Virus record (IMG/VR): IMGVR_UViG_3300005095_000141
Coordinates: 1 to 60,538 of that record
From: a virus
DNA: 60,538 bases
Reading direction: 5' to 3' (one strand)
The position numbers were made by a program, and so were the translations under genes. Numbering within the stretch: the stretch's first letter is position 1; each line of letters opens with the position of its first letter. The notes beneath the pieces are model-generated. The model was not told the DNA's origin. It did not search any database and saw nothing but the letters and a program-made list of their open reading frames with translations. Shown piece after piece: positions 15,228 to 23,531 of this stretch.

Positions 15228-15246
15228 TGTGCTTTGACAATAATGG
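15228..15246 (+). promoter_or_regulatory. 19-bp viral boundary motif, copy 7
   Basis: TGTGCTTTGACAATAATGG, ending 3 bases before the ATG at 15250 and 9 before the ATG at 15256. That is very close to the start of the tail chaperone gene. Confidence 0.65.
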
Positions 15247-15249
15247 TGT

Positions 15250-15543
15250 ATGGAAATGAGGCAGGCAGAAGTAGAGATTGAATGGGAAGGCAGAAAGGAG
15301 ACAGTAGTGGTTAGGGAGCTGACGTTCGGAGAGCATAACGAGGTACTGAGCAAGTCGCTGAAAGTACGGAATGTAGGCGGTCTTTCACAGGTTGACTTCG
15401 ATATAGCGACATACCGGAAAGAAGTTATGAAGAAGGCGATTGTGAAGGCGCCGTTCGATAAGAACAGGATTGACGATATACCGCTTAGCGTTGCCAATAA
15501 GATATGGGAGAAGATTGCAGAGCTGAACCCTTTGATGGAGTAA
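15250..15543 (+). CDS. Tail assembly chaperone, short form (gpG-like)
   Basis: 97 residues, with ATG at 15250 or 15256. It has an N-terminal beta segment (EVEIEWEGRKETVVVRELTFG) followed by helices. This strand-then-helix pattern is common in tail chaperones, which coat the tape measure protein during tail assembly. The gene lies between tail tube and tape measure and ends in a -1 frameshift site, the classical arrangement in lambda G/GT. Translation that does not slip ends at 15543. Confidence 0.75.
   Translation: MEMRQAEVEIEWEGRKETVVVRELTFGEHNEVLSKSLKVRNVGGLSQVDFDIATYRKEVMKKAIVKAPFDKNRIDDIPLSVANKIWEKIAELNPLME
15528..15534 (+). promoter_or_regulatory. Programmed -1 ribosomal frameshift site (CCCTTTG)
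   Basis: Read in the frame of the gene at 15250 the codons are aaC CCT TTG, an exact X XXY YYZ slippery heptamer. It lies 9 bases before the short-form stop. Slipping back one base enters the frame that runs to 15707. I did not resolve a downstream stimulatory structure. Confidence 0.75.
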
Positions 15544-15707
15544 CGCTTAACGAGAGGGAGAGAGCTAGGTATGAGGCATACTATGTTTTTGCACGGGAAT
15601 TCGGATGGACGCCGGAGCAAGTTGATGATTTGCCGGTGACTGTACTGGTGTTTCTGCTGAACAAGATACGGGAGGAGCGTGAACGGATAAAGAGGATTTC
15701 CGGGTAG
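15535..15707 (+). CDS. Tail assembly chaperone, -1 frameshift extension (gpT-like)
   Basis: The -1 frame continues for about 58 codons after CCCTTTG and is strongly coding in character. It has an acidic/basic helix (LNERERARYEAYYVFAREFG), a WTPEQVDDLPV turn and a second amphipathic helix. The fusion of short form plus extension would be about 152 residues. The extension has no good ribosome site of its own, which supports frameshift expression. In phages the extended form recruits the tape measure protein. Confidence 0.75.
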
Positions 15708-15753
15708 AAAAATATATGGTGTTTGAAGCCAATATTTTTATGCAGGTGGTTAA

Positions 15754-17100
15754 ATGCCGGTAAGAGCACGTTTGCCTAATTTGTCCAGCCGGGATATACC
15801 GGAGCTACGGACTGTTATGCGTGTTTTGGAGAACGGACGTGTGTTTCTGCGTATGGAGAGGATACTGGAGTTTATGAAGCGTATAAGCATTAGGCTTAGT
15901 CGTAGAGAGGAGACGGAGATTAGACGTAGGGGTCTGCTTCTTATTGCTATTGACAAGATTGTTAAGACTGTGGGTGATATTAGCCGTACTATGGACAGCT
16001 ATATGCAGACTACACGGCGTTTGCCCCGTATGTTTGTTGATATGATGCTTGCACGTAGCAGTGCGTTTCTGCACGGCATGACATACGGCATTACCAGTAT
16101 AGCCAGAGCACAGGAGAAAATAGCGTTTATGATTGGCGGAGTGTTTAACCTGCTTGCACCGATTGCACCGTACGCTATTTACTTTGTGTATTTGACCGAT
16201 AGTGTTGCCATGATATACAAGCAGGTAACGGCGATAACGGAGAGCGTTAGGCTGTTCTTCGGCGTACTTAGACGTGTGTATAGTGTGTTCGGTAAGCCGG
16301 TCATTGCGTTTCTGCGTAGAATACTGTTGGCGATACTGAGTATTGAAACATTGCAAAAAATTAAGCTTGTAAGAGATTTATTTAGTAAAGGTGTTGGAAA
16401 GATAGCTTCTGCTATTGGTGCTGGTACTGGTGTTGCTATTCTTTCCCGGATAAGTACAACACTTGCTGGTATTGCTTCGTCTTTAGGGGGGTTATTGCTG
16501 ATTATTACTATGATTGTTACTGCTGGTGGTAAGATAGCTGAGGCTATGGGTGTTACTGCGTCTGGACTGGAGCGTGAAAGCAGGCAGTTGCTTGTAAAGG
16601 GTAACTGGTTTGCGGCTGGAGTAGCTAATCTTGCTTATACTGTATGGGTATGGGGAGACCAGGCTAAACAGTATTTGGAGAAGAACGTACCGGTTATTGG
16701 GTGGTTGCTTGGTAATTTTGCACAGGGACTAGCGCATGGAGTCAGTATGATACTGAATGCGTTTGCAGGGCTGTTCGACCTGTTTGGATGGATACGTGAT
16801 AAGATAGTGTCCGGAGTTATGTCTGTGTGGAACGCAATACTGGGGCTTAGCAAGATTGTTATGAACGCTATTAATTCGTTGATTGCACCGCTTAGGGGAT
16901 TAGCAGATGCTATACGTGGTGTTGCTACTGGTGGAACTGATGTGTGGGGTGCTATTGCTGGTCTTGGAAAGGAGATAGCTGATGCGGTGTCTAGGGCTGT
17001 TCGTGGCATAGGCATAACGGTTAATGTAAGCGGGGGAGGAAGCGCTACTGGGTCTGCTACGTTGGGCGCTGGAATACTTGATTTGTTTGGTGTGCCTTGA
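15754..17100 (+). CDS. Tape measure protein
   Basis: 448 residues, ATG at 15754 after GCAGGTGGT. The N-terminal third is basic and helical; two or three hydrophobic segments follow (about residues 125-155 and 215-265). A Gly/Ala-rich C-terminus ends it. Position after the chaperone pair and before the hub genes identifies it. At 448 residues it predicts a short tail compared with most siphoviruses, if length scales as usual. Confidence 0.75.
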   Translation: MPVRARLPNLSSRDIPELRTVMRVLENGRVFLRMERILEFMKRISIRLSRREETEIRRRGLLLIAIDKIVKTVGDISRTMDSYMQTTRRLPRMFVDMMLARSSAFLHGMTYGITSIARAQEKIAFMIGGVFNLLAPIAPYAIYFVYLTDSVAMIYKQVTAITESVRLFFGVLRRVYSVFGKPVIAFLRRILLAILSIETLQKIKLVRDLFSKGVGKIASAIGAGTGVAILSRISTTLAGIASSLGGLLLIITMIVTAGGKIAEAMGVTASGLERESRQLLVKGNWFAAGVANLAYTVWVWGDQAKQYLEKNVPVIGWLLGNFAQGLAHGVSMILNAFAGLFDLFGWIRDKIVSGVMSVWNAILGLSKIVMNAINSLIAPLRGLADAIRGVATGGTDVWGAIAGLGKEIADAVSRAVRGIGITVNVSGGGSATGSATLGAGILDLFGVP

Positions 17101-17111
17101 GGTGGTAAGAC

Positions 17112-17546
17112 ATGTTTGTACGCATAGTTAAGGGGAAAAGCACGGATACGAACGTGTGTACCGACACTAGTACGTACCCGACGTTCGAGATAAAGAATAC
17201 TGTAGGGCTTGAAGTGGAGAACAAGGTGAACTTCGCCGTTAATATAGGGATGCCGGGGGCTGTGCCGGAGAACAGGATACTGATTAACCTTGGAGGAGGC
17301 GAGATGCAACTTAGAGTTACAGGCGTTGTTACCGGTGTTGCGGCTAACCTGCAGACAATACTGGGTAAGGTGCATGATTTTGTAAGCTATGGAGTTAACG
17401 ATGACCGTGTTCTCTGCATACTGAGTGATGATGGCAGTACTGTTATTGCTAAGTACCCCGGACGTGTAAGCACGATACGTGCGACTGTTAAGGGCGGAGA
17501 GGACGTTATTGACTTGGCTGTGTCGTTTATTGTTGCGGCTGACTAG
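17112..17546 (+). CDS. Distal tail/baseplate-like protein, 144 residues
   Basis: ATG at 17112 after GAGGTGGT. It is beta-rich with a VNFAVNIGMPGAVPENRILIN central stretch (split by turns) and a helix around residues 75-90. Position between tape measure and the hub protein matches distal tail or tail-tip genes. No family motif is visible, so the role comes from gene order. Confidence 0.5.
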   Translation: MFVRIVKGKSTDTNVCTDTSTYPTFEIKNTVGLEVENKVNFAVNIGMPGAVPENRILINLGGGEMQLRVTGVVTGVAANLQTILGKVHDFVSYGVNDDRVLCILSDDGSTVIAKYPGRVSTIRATVKGGEDVIDLAVSFIVAAD

Positions 17547-17557
17547 CGGTGGTGCTT

Positions 17558-18937
17558 ATGGTTTACAGTATTAGTGTTGCTGGGAGCACTGTTACAGGTG
17601 TGCTAGACCGTATTGAATGCGTTGCTAATAAGCCCTGTATAGCCGTGTTTTACACTACGCAGAGCGTTAGTCAGGGAAGCAGTGTAGCCATAACAGTTAG
17701 TACTGGAAATGTGTCTTCGCCTACACAGATACCGGTGTTTGCAGGTTATGTTTACCGTGCGGTTGACAGGAGTAAAGGTACTGGTAAGTGGTACGAAGTA
17801 AACGCTGTTAGCCGTATAGACCTGATACTGCATGGATTTATAGATGCTAGTTTTAACGAGACGCTTGACAATTTTATGAATAATTTGCTTAGCAAGTACT
17901 TGAACAACGGTAGCATACCGGGTGGAATGAGCTATTTTCTGAACGATGAGCTGACAAGCTATAATGCTAGTGGCAGGTACTATGGAGAGCTTGATGCGTT
18001 TTTTGATGCCTTGTACGCTAAGGGCTTTGTACTTGTGTCTATACCGCATAGTGATGGTACGGAGGGGATTACTCTTAGTGGCAGGGGACGTGTTGCGTAT
18101 GAGGTTACAGAGAAGGTTGACGCTGTTACGAATATTGGTGGTGCTACTGGTGTAAGGCATTACAACTGCCTGTATGTTAAGGCGTGGAGCGTGGTAGAGC
18201 AGTACCAAGACCAGATAGACGGCAACGACAATAACGGCACTGTGCAGTTATCTGCGATACCGGTAGGGGAGATAAAAGTATATGTTACAGACGACCAGTA
18301 CACGCCGCAGTTCGAGCTATGCAAGGACGTTGACTATACGATACAGGTTGACGACCCCGAGACGCCGCCCAGCATTGTTCTTAACGACGAGTATAGTGGG
18401 CAGTACCTGTTGATAACGTATAGTGGAAGGACGCTGTATAAGAAGAAGTACACTTCCAGCACAGGAGTACCGACTAGGTGTTATGCTGTTGAAATAAAGG
18501 ATGTTGCGACCAGCGATAATTTACAGACAGCAGTTGACGATTTTGCGAATAAATGGCTTGCCACACATACCGGTAGTAAGGAGAGGCACATTTACCAGCC
18601 GACGATAATTGATGGTCAGTACTTTAAGATGCTTGGAGCCGGGACTGTGTTTTACCAGAGTGGAAGCGCTGTTACTGTGCATGGCCTGTTTAACCTGACG
18701 ATACGTAGATGGCTTGATGCGGCGCACACTAGTAACGAGCTACTGTATGTTAAGAAGATAGTGCTTAGACCTACCGGTATAGACGTGTATGCGTTGCCGC
18801 CTAGCGCAGTAAGTGATGTTGCAGAGGCTATAGGAGATATAGGAGTGGCGATAACGGCGTTGAAGACCCGTGTAACAGGATTCAGACCAGCATTACCGGT
18901 ACAGAATGATAGTGGGTCGGGATTAGTACCTATATAA
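17558..18937 (+). CDS. Tail hub/baseplate protein
   Basis: 459 residues, ATG at 17558 after GCGGTGGT. A beta-rich N-terminal part contains PVFAGYVYRAVDRSKGTG, then NAVSRIDLILHG. That order resembles gpD/gp27-like hub folds (strand, GYV-x(10)-Y-V-x-A-S-x-D). A helical segment follows, and the C-terminus ends in a Pro/Val-rich tail. It is the last gene of the tail block. The assignment rests on the strand order and position. Confidence 0.55.
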   Translation: MVYSISVAGSTVTGVLDRIECVANKPCIAVFYTTQSVSQGSSVAITVSTGNVSSPTQIPVFAGYVYRAVDRSKGTGKWYEVNAVSRIDLILHGFIDASFNETLDNFMNNLLSKYLNNGSIPGGMSYFLNDELTSYNASGRYYGELDAFFDALYAKGFVLVSIPHSDGTEGITLSGRGRVAYEVTEKVDAVTNIGGATGVRHYNCLYVKAWSVVEQYQDQIDGNDNNGTVQLSAIPVGEIKVYVTDDQYTPQFELCKDVDYTIQVDDPETPPSIVLNDEYSGQYLLITYSGRTLYKKKYTSSTGVPTRCYAVEIKDVATSDNLQTAVDDFANKWLATHTGSKERHIYQPTIIDGQYFKMLGAGTVFYQSGSAVTVHGLFNLTIRRWLDAAHTSNELLYVKKIVLRPTGIDVYALPPSAVSDVAEAIGDIGVAITALKTRVTGFRPALPVQNDSGSGLVPI

Positions 18938-18972
18938 GCCATGAGAAAGATACATAAGAAGGAGTGATATGC

Positions 18973-19752
18973 ATGGAGCTGGAACCGAAAGAGGCGGTTG
19001 CGGTTCTTCTGGTATCGGATACACATGTAGGTAGGAAGACCGAGACGTATGATACCGACGTGTTTCAGCACAGGATGTCCATGCTTACTAGGTGCGTTAG
19101 AAGGCATAAGAGACTGCTTAGCAGAGGACGTGTAAGCCTTACCGATACGTATGTTGTGTTTTTAGGAGACATTGTTGATGGAGAAGCGATATACCGTAGG
19201 CAGAGATATGAGCAGGAGATAAATATTGATGACCAGATAGACATAGCGGTTGACGAGTTCGAGAAGCTATTACTGGAAGTAGGCGCTACGAAGGCGTACT
19301 GTGTGCCCGGAAACCACGGAAGAAGCAGGCTGGACGGTACTGGGAACTGGGACTACGTGTTCTACCGGTTGCTGAAAGAGAAGACAGGAATAGATATGGA
19401 GATAGGGCATCCAGACCTGTACATAGATATAGATGGATTGACAGCGTATGCTTTTCACGGCGACCAGATACGTATGTACCAGCAGATACCGTTCTACGGG
19501 ATAATGAAGTATGTGGGGCGCCAGTACATGATAAGGCCGTTTGATGCGGCGTTCCTAGGGCATTTCCACGTTAACGCTAAGTACGTGTATAATGGTGTGC
19601 GGATATACTTTAACGGCACGTTGCTTACCGATGACGAGCTTAGCAAGAGGTATGCATTGCGTAGCATACCGGAGTATTGGTTTTTAGCTGTTAGTGGAAA
19701 AAGCATAATTTATGAGGCAAGCATAGGTATGGATGGTGGTGGTTGTATTTGA
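18973..19752 (+). CDS. Calcineurin-like metallophosphoesterase
   Basis: 259 residues, ATG at 18973 after GGAGTG. All five metal-binding blocks are present in order: SDTHVG (residues 17-22), GDIVDG (about 58-63), PGNHGR (about 103-108), FHGDQ (about 156-160) and LGHFHVN (about 195-201). These ligate two metals and hydrolyse phosphoesters (phosphatase or nuclease). It lies between the tail hub and portal genes and overlaps the portal start, an odd place for an enzyme. It may process DNA ends or act as a nuclease in infection; the substrate cannot be told from sequence. Confidence 0.85.
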   Translation: MELEPKEAVAVLLVSDTHVGRKTETYDTDVFQHRMSMLTRCVRRHKRLLSRGRVSLTDTYVVFLGDIVDGEAIYRRQRYEQEINIDDQIDIAVDEFEKLLLEVGATKAYCVPGNHGRSRLDGTGNWDYVFYRLLKEKTGIDMEIGHPDLYIDIDGLTAYAFHGDQIRMYQQIPFYGIMKYVGRQYMIRPFDAAFLGHFHVNAKYVYNGVRIYFNGTLLTDDELSKRYALRSIPEYWFLAVSGKSIIYEASIGMDGGGCI

Positions 19753-21425
19753 GCTTTCTGCGGAGACTGTTCGGAAGAAAAATAGAGAAGCAGGAAAGCA
19801 AGGACTATTCGGCAGTACTGAACCCGTCTATGGTAGCTAACTTTGACAGCGACCGACCAGTAGGTAGCCAGATACCGCTTATGGGGTACGGAACAGCCAG
19901 ACTGCCAGTGCTTCCGCTACCGTTTAAATGGGCGTACAACCTAGCATACAGTAGTGACATACTGAGAACAGTGATACGTGCACTAGTAACAGAAACGTTT
20001 AGGAACGGCATAGCGATAAAACAGAGATACGTTATGAAATGCAAAGTATGCGGAGCAGAATTTCACCACAAAGTAGATAGATGCCCGATATGCGGTTCTA
20101 CCAAGTTCTACGTACCGAACCCGCAGAACAAGCAGTACTTAGAGAAGGTACTGAGGGATGCTAACCTGAACGACGAGGCACTGGTGGATGTATTGATGGC
20201 TATTGACTGGGACTTAAATGTTGTAGATAACGCTTACTTGGTAGTGATTAAGAAGTATTTCTTCGACGACGAAGGCAATATTGTTGGTGCAGAGCCTGTT
20301 GAGGTACTGCGTGCAGACCCCCGGTATATGCAGTTAGTTATGAGTAAGGATGGAAGGCCCGGATATACTGATGATGGTAAGGTAGTTGTGTTTTGCCCGG
20401 AGCATAGGGACGAGTTCGATACCGTTGACCCGGACGAGGTTGGGAAGAAGAAATGTCCCGTATGCGGTAAGACGATGTTGCCTGCGTATTTCAGGTTCTA
20501 CCGTAAGGGCAATTACGTGTTTTATACTGGCGGAGAGGTTCTGCATATTAAGAAGTTCACGTATGGAATAGGGTATGGGTACCCGCCGATAATGTCTATA
20601 CTGTTTAAGGTGCTGATACTGCTTAGGCAGGACTACTTTATGCTGTTAGCATATACGTTGCAGAGAAGTCCCCGTGGAATACTGGTTATTAAGACGCTGA
20701 ACCGTGAAAGCGTGGAGCGTGCATGGAGCTATTTGGAGGAAAGAGCTAGGAATAACCCGTGGATGATATACCCGCTGATAGTTGAGGGAGACCCGAAGGC
20801 TAGGAATATTATTGAGTGGCTAGACCTGAGCTTTAGGCCGCAGGAGTTTAACCTTATGGAGTACAGGCAGGAGCTACGCAGAAGCATAAGTGCGTTGTAC
20901 GGTGTTACGCCGATATGGGTTGGAGAACCCGGTGGGAGTGGACGTGATACGATGCAGGTGCTTGTAACGAACCGTGCGGTTGAAATGGAGCAGAGGCTGT
21001 TTAACGAGAAAGTGTTGCCTTGGCTTACGAAACAGCTAGGAGTGGATGACTGGACGTACCAGCTAATACCGAATGAGATGCGTGATGTTGAGAAGAAGCT
21101 TAAGATACTTGAGGATAAGCTACGGCTTGCAGAGAAGCTTAAGGAGCTTGGATATGTACCGAAGGTTATTAGCAATGAGCTTGGAGAAATAGATATTACA
21201 TGGGAGCCTGCTAAGAAACAGGAGGAAAACGTTGTAGCGAATGTTCTTTCCACCGATACTGATAAGAATAGACGTAGTGCTGAGAGATACTATGAGCGGT
21301 TTGAGACAGGTGGGTTGGAAGGGGAGAACAGGGATGTTAATGCTAAGCCGAGGAAATACGACCAGCGCTTTACCGGGGAGCCGACTGCACCACAGGAAGA
21401 ACTAGAAGGGGAGGATAGGCCGTAG
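19749..21425 (+). CDS. Portal protein with two zinc-ribbon insertions
   Basis: 558 residues, TTG at 19749 overlapping the upstream stop (TTGA). The body matches portal proteins: an N-terminal PLPFKWAYNLAYSSDILRT segment, a central MEYRQELRRSISALYGVTPIW segment (in two parts) with the conserved GVTP turn, and a helical C-terminus. Two CxxC pairs at about residues 98-117 (CKVCG, CPICG) and a second set at about 215-240 (CPEH, CPVCG) look like zinc ribbons. These are uncommon in bacterial phage portals. The portal forms the dodecameric DNA gate at one capsid vertex. The terminases are more than 30 kb downstream. Confidence 0.82.
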   Translation: MSFLRRLFGRKIEKQESKDYSAVLNPSMVANFDSDRPVGSQIPLMGYGTARLPVLPLPFKWAYNLAYSSDILRTVIRALVTETFRNGIAIKQRYVMKCKVCGAEFHHKVDRCPICGSTKFYVPNPQNKQYLEKVLRDANLNDEALVDVLMAIDWDLNVVDNAYLVVIKKYFFDDEGNIVGAEPVEVLRADPRYMQLVMSKDGRPGYTDDGKVVVFCPEHRDEFDTVDPDEVGKKKCPVCGKTMLPAYFRFYRKGNYVFYTGGEVLHIKKFTYGIGYGYPPIMSILFKVLILLRQDYFMLLAYTLQRSPRGILVIKTLNRESVERAWSYLEERARNNPWMIYPLIVEGDPKARNIIEWLDLSFRPQEFNLMEYRQELRRSISALYGVTPIWVGEPGGSGRDTMQVLVTNRAVEMEQRLFNEKVLPWLTKQLGVDDWTYQLIPNEMRDVEKKLKILEDKLRLAEKLKELGYVPKVISNELGEIDITWEPAKKQEENVVANVLSTDTDKNRRSAERYYERFETGGLEGENRDVNAKPRKYDQRFTGEPTAPQEELEGEDRP

Positions 21426-21437
21426 CTTAGTTTTTAT

Positions 21438-21456
21438 TGTGCTTTGATAATACTGG
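21438..21456 (+). promoter_or_regulatory. 19-bp viral boundary motif, copy 8
   Basis: TGTGCTTTGATAATACTGG, 16 bases before the ATG at 21473, right after the portal gene. Confidence 0.7.
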
Positions 21457-21472
21457 AACATGGTGGAAAGAT

Positions 21473-21793
21473 ATGGATGAGCTTAGGAAGAAGATTCTTG
21501 AGGTAAAAAAGAAGGTAATGAGAAAAGCACTGGAATATATTGGTACGGTTAGAGTGCCTGCTTTAAGCGCTAGTGAAGTAAAAGCGCTGATTGACAATAA
21601 TGTTGACATAGGAGAACTAGTACTGGATGTTAATAATGATGCTTCAAGAAGTCTTTCCAGAACAGTGGAGCTGACGGTTTCTGGAATAAATGCTGATGGG
21701 ACTGTAGATGTGTATGTTAGAGTTGATACCGATGAGATGACAAGAATAATACGGAGAGCGTTTGCTCAGAATCTAAGACGATATGATATTTAG
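21473..21793 (+). CDS. Hypothetical protein, 106 residues
   Basis: Not recognised. The first 25 residues form a basic amphipathic helix (DELRKKILEVKKKVMRKAL). A strand-rich end contains DGTVDVYVRVDTDE. It is the first gene after the motif behind the portal and lies among small helical genes in the head block, so a minor head role is possible. Confidence 0.55.
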   Translation: MDELRKKILEVKKKVMRKALEYIGTVRVPALSASEVKALIDNNVDIGELVLDVNNDASRSLSRTVELTVSGINADGTVDVYVRVDTDEMTRIIRRAFAQNLRRYDI

Positions 21794-21837
21794 ATGCGGC
21801 AAATGATAATTGCAGAGGTGTTAGAAGACTGATTGAA

Positions 21838-22059
21838 TTGAAGAAAAGGCTGGAAAAAATAAGAAAGGAGTTGGTAGAAAAACAGGGTGCTGGCATACTG
21901 GGAATAAGAGATGAACTTTCTGATATTATGGATAGGCTTTCTAGGATTGCAACTGCAGTTAGGAATGAAGGCTTAGAAGATGTTGCTCAGTATATTGATG
22001 ATGCAATGGTAAGATTGGCTAGAGCTAGACTTAAGTTGAGAGAATTAGGTCAGAAGTGA
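21838..22059 (+). CDS. Small coiled-coil protein, 73 residues
   Basis: Helical throughout with heptad-like Leu/Ile spacing (KKRLEKIRKELVEKQGAG; LSRIATAVRNEGLEDVAQ). TTG at 21838 is a weak choice; a GAGGTG lies 17 bases upstream, and CTG or ATT starts in between cannot be excluded. The stop overlaps the next gene. Codons are A-rich here. Possible scaffold or head fibre component. Confidence 0.5.
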   Translation: MKKRLEKIRKELVEKQGAGILGIRDELSDIMDRLSRIATAVRNEGLEDVAQYIDDAMVRLARARLKLRELGQK

Positions 22060-22376
22060 TGATGATGGATATGGATGATTTTATTGCTCGCATTGAGAGG
22101 ATAAAGAAGGAGCTTAAGAAGCAGGAAATAGATGTTGCGACCGCTGTTAACGAGCTTAAAGCTATATATGACAGGCTCGACGCTATTATGGATGAAGTTA
22201 GACGTGCATACCGTAGAGTAGAGGAGCTTGTTACTGGTGGCCCGGTGTACCAGATAGTATCGTTTGCCAGTATAAGGCAGTTAAGAGAAAGCTATAATGA
22301 TGCTATTACGCAGTTAGAGGAATTAAAGGACACAGTGTATGATATGCTTATAGACCTTATGGATTCTGGCAAGTAG
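22059..22376 (+). CDS. Coiled-coil protein, 105 residues
   Basis: ATG at 22059 overlaps the upstream stop; further in-frame ATGs follow at once. There are two long helices separated by a Gly-Gly-Pro turn (about residue 60), rich in Lys, Glu and Arg. No motif. It is coupled to the gene before it. Confidence 0.55.
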   Translation: MMMDMDDFIARIERIKKELKKQEIDVATAVNELKAIYDRLDAIMDEVRRAYRRVEELVTGGPVYQIVSFASIRQLRESYNDAITQLEELKDTVYDMLIDLMDSGK

Positions 22377-22502
22377 TTTGGTAACGGCTAGATTATTATA
22401 AGTTGACTGTGTTTTTCCGTGTACTTTTCTAGTTGTTGATGATGTGCGAACAGTATATTTTTGTGCTTTGTATATACTAGCAAACAGGAGTGGTGATACT
22501 GG
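22377..22502 (+). other. Intergenic spacer
   Basis: Non-coding, with an A/T-rich stretch (GATTATTATAAG near 22391-22402), several T-runs and, at its end, copy 9 of the 19-bp motif. I see no RNA gene in it. Confidence 0.5.
22462..22480 (+). promoter_or_regulatory. 19-bp viral boundary motif, copy 9
   Basis: TGTGCTTTGTATATACTAG (one mismatch in the last GG), 22 bases before the ATG at 22503. Confidence 0.65.
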
Positions 22503-22775
22503 ATGGAGAAAGCAGAGGATGTCTTTCATGCAATGCTTAAAGTATATAAGTTCATAGCGATACTGATGGAGCATGCCAAGCCGGACGATGAACGTGCAAA
22601 AAAGGCTAAGGAGATTATTGCAGAGATGGAGAAGATTGCCAAGCAGATAGAGGAGCTGTATGGTCAGTACCTAGTACTGTATGCTGAGCTTAGGAAACTG
22701 ATACTTGACGCTATGTCCCTATACCTAGACTTTAAGAAAGAGTTTGATGATGGAGACGGGAAAGGTAAAAAATAA
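22503..22775 (+). CDS. Coiled-coil protein, 90 residues
   Basis: ATG at 22503 after GGAGTGGTG. It is nearly all helix (AKEIIAEMEKIAKQIEELYG and flanks) with an acidic Gly/Lys tail. Similar in size and style to the helical proteins at 21838 and 22059, so the three may be related head-associated proteins. Overlaps the next gene. Confidence 0.55.
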   Translation: MEKAEDVFHAMLKVYKFIAILMEHAKPDDERAKKAKEIIAEMEKIAKQIEELYGQYLVLYAELRKLILDAMSLYLDFKKEFDDGDGKGKK

Positions 22776-23073
22776 CTTTTTTGGCGATGCCCTTATGCCT
22801 ACCGGTAATAACGGACGGATATACGATGCTGAATGCATAAGGAGTGGTAACGGCAGGAAGATATGTGTGCTTATAGGTGACGGTAAGACCTATGTTGGAA
22901 GTGCGGCTGACCGTATAATACTGCATATAGGGGATGACTGCACGTCTGCATGGGACATTGTGTATGCTCTTCTAGTGGGAGGTATAGGATTAGATGGTGA
23001 TAGTGCGGGTTTTCTGGTTGATTTTATGAGGAGGCATATTAATGTGGATGAGGAAAAGAAATATTTGATTTAA
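22750..23073 (+). CDS. Hypothetical protein, 107 residues
   Basis: Not recognised. Start uncertain (ATG 22747/22750 inside the previous gene, or ATG 22795). The protein has a beta-rich core (RKICVLIGDGKTYVG), an aspartate-rich turn and a helix with hydrophobic Gly-rich residues. It ends 26 bases before speD, which has a GGTGGT site, so it may be cotranscribed with the SpeD/ATP-grasp pair. Confidence 0.5.
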   Translation: METGKVKNNFFGDALMPTGNNGRIYDAECIRSGNGRKICVLIGDGKTYVGSAADRIILHIGDDCTSAWDIVYALLVGGIGLDGDSAGFLVDFMRRHINVDEEKKYLI

Positions 23074-23099
23074 GCCATACTTGTTTACAGGTGGTTTAG

Positions 23100-23531
23100 A
23101 TGCCAGTGATTGGTAAGCACATAATAGCAGATATGCATGACATTGCATGGATACCGAGTCTTGACGAGCTTGAAAGCATTGTTGTGGAAGCGGCTAAGAG
23201 TGCCGGTATGCATGTTGTTAGTACCGCCAAGTTTCTAGAGGGGAAGCCTGGGGACGAGTTCTATGGGCCGAGCGTGATAGTTATTGTTGTTGAGAGCCAT
23301 ATTGCTGTGCATATATGGGCTTCTTACAGGTTTGCAACTGTTGATGTATATACGTGTGGAGAGAAGAGTGACCCGTACAGGGCGTTTGCATACATACTGA
23401 GCGTGCTGAAGCCCGGTAAGGTTGAAATGTACTATTTGAACCGCAGTAGCGATAAGAAGCTATGTCCGATGCGTATGTCGTGGATGCACAGATATACCGA
23501 CGCCAAAACAGTTACCGGTGGCTGTGAATGA
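23100..23531 (+). CDS. speD: S-adenosylmethionine decarboxylase proenzyme (SpeD)
   Basis: 143 residues, ATG at 23100 after AGGTGGT. The pro-enzyme cleaves itself at a Glu-Ser bond to make the pyruvoyl cofactor and decarboxylates AdoMet for spermidine synthesis. The ES dipeptide is at 65-66 (VVESHIAVHIW). His71 and Cys86 (TCGE) follow at the spacings +5 and +20 seen in the prokaryotic class (Ser63, His68, Cys83 in Thermotoga). The N-terminus GKHIIADMHD also fits. No spermidine synthase gene is visible. It is coupled to the ATP-grasp gene at 23528 (ATGA). Presence of both in the head-gene region is unusual. Confidence 0.88.
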   Translation: MPVIGKHIIADMHDIAWIPSLDELESIVVEAAKSAGMHVVSTAKFLEGKPGDEFYGPSVIVIVVESHIAVHIWASYRFATVDVYTCGEKSDPYRAFAYILSVLKPGKVEMYYLNRSSDKKLCPMRMSWMHRYTDAKTVTGGCE

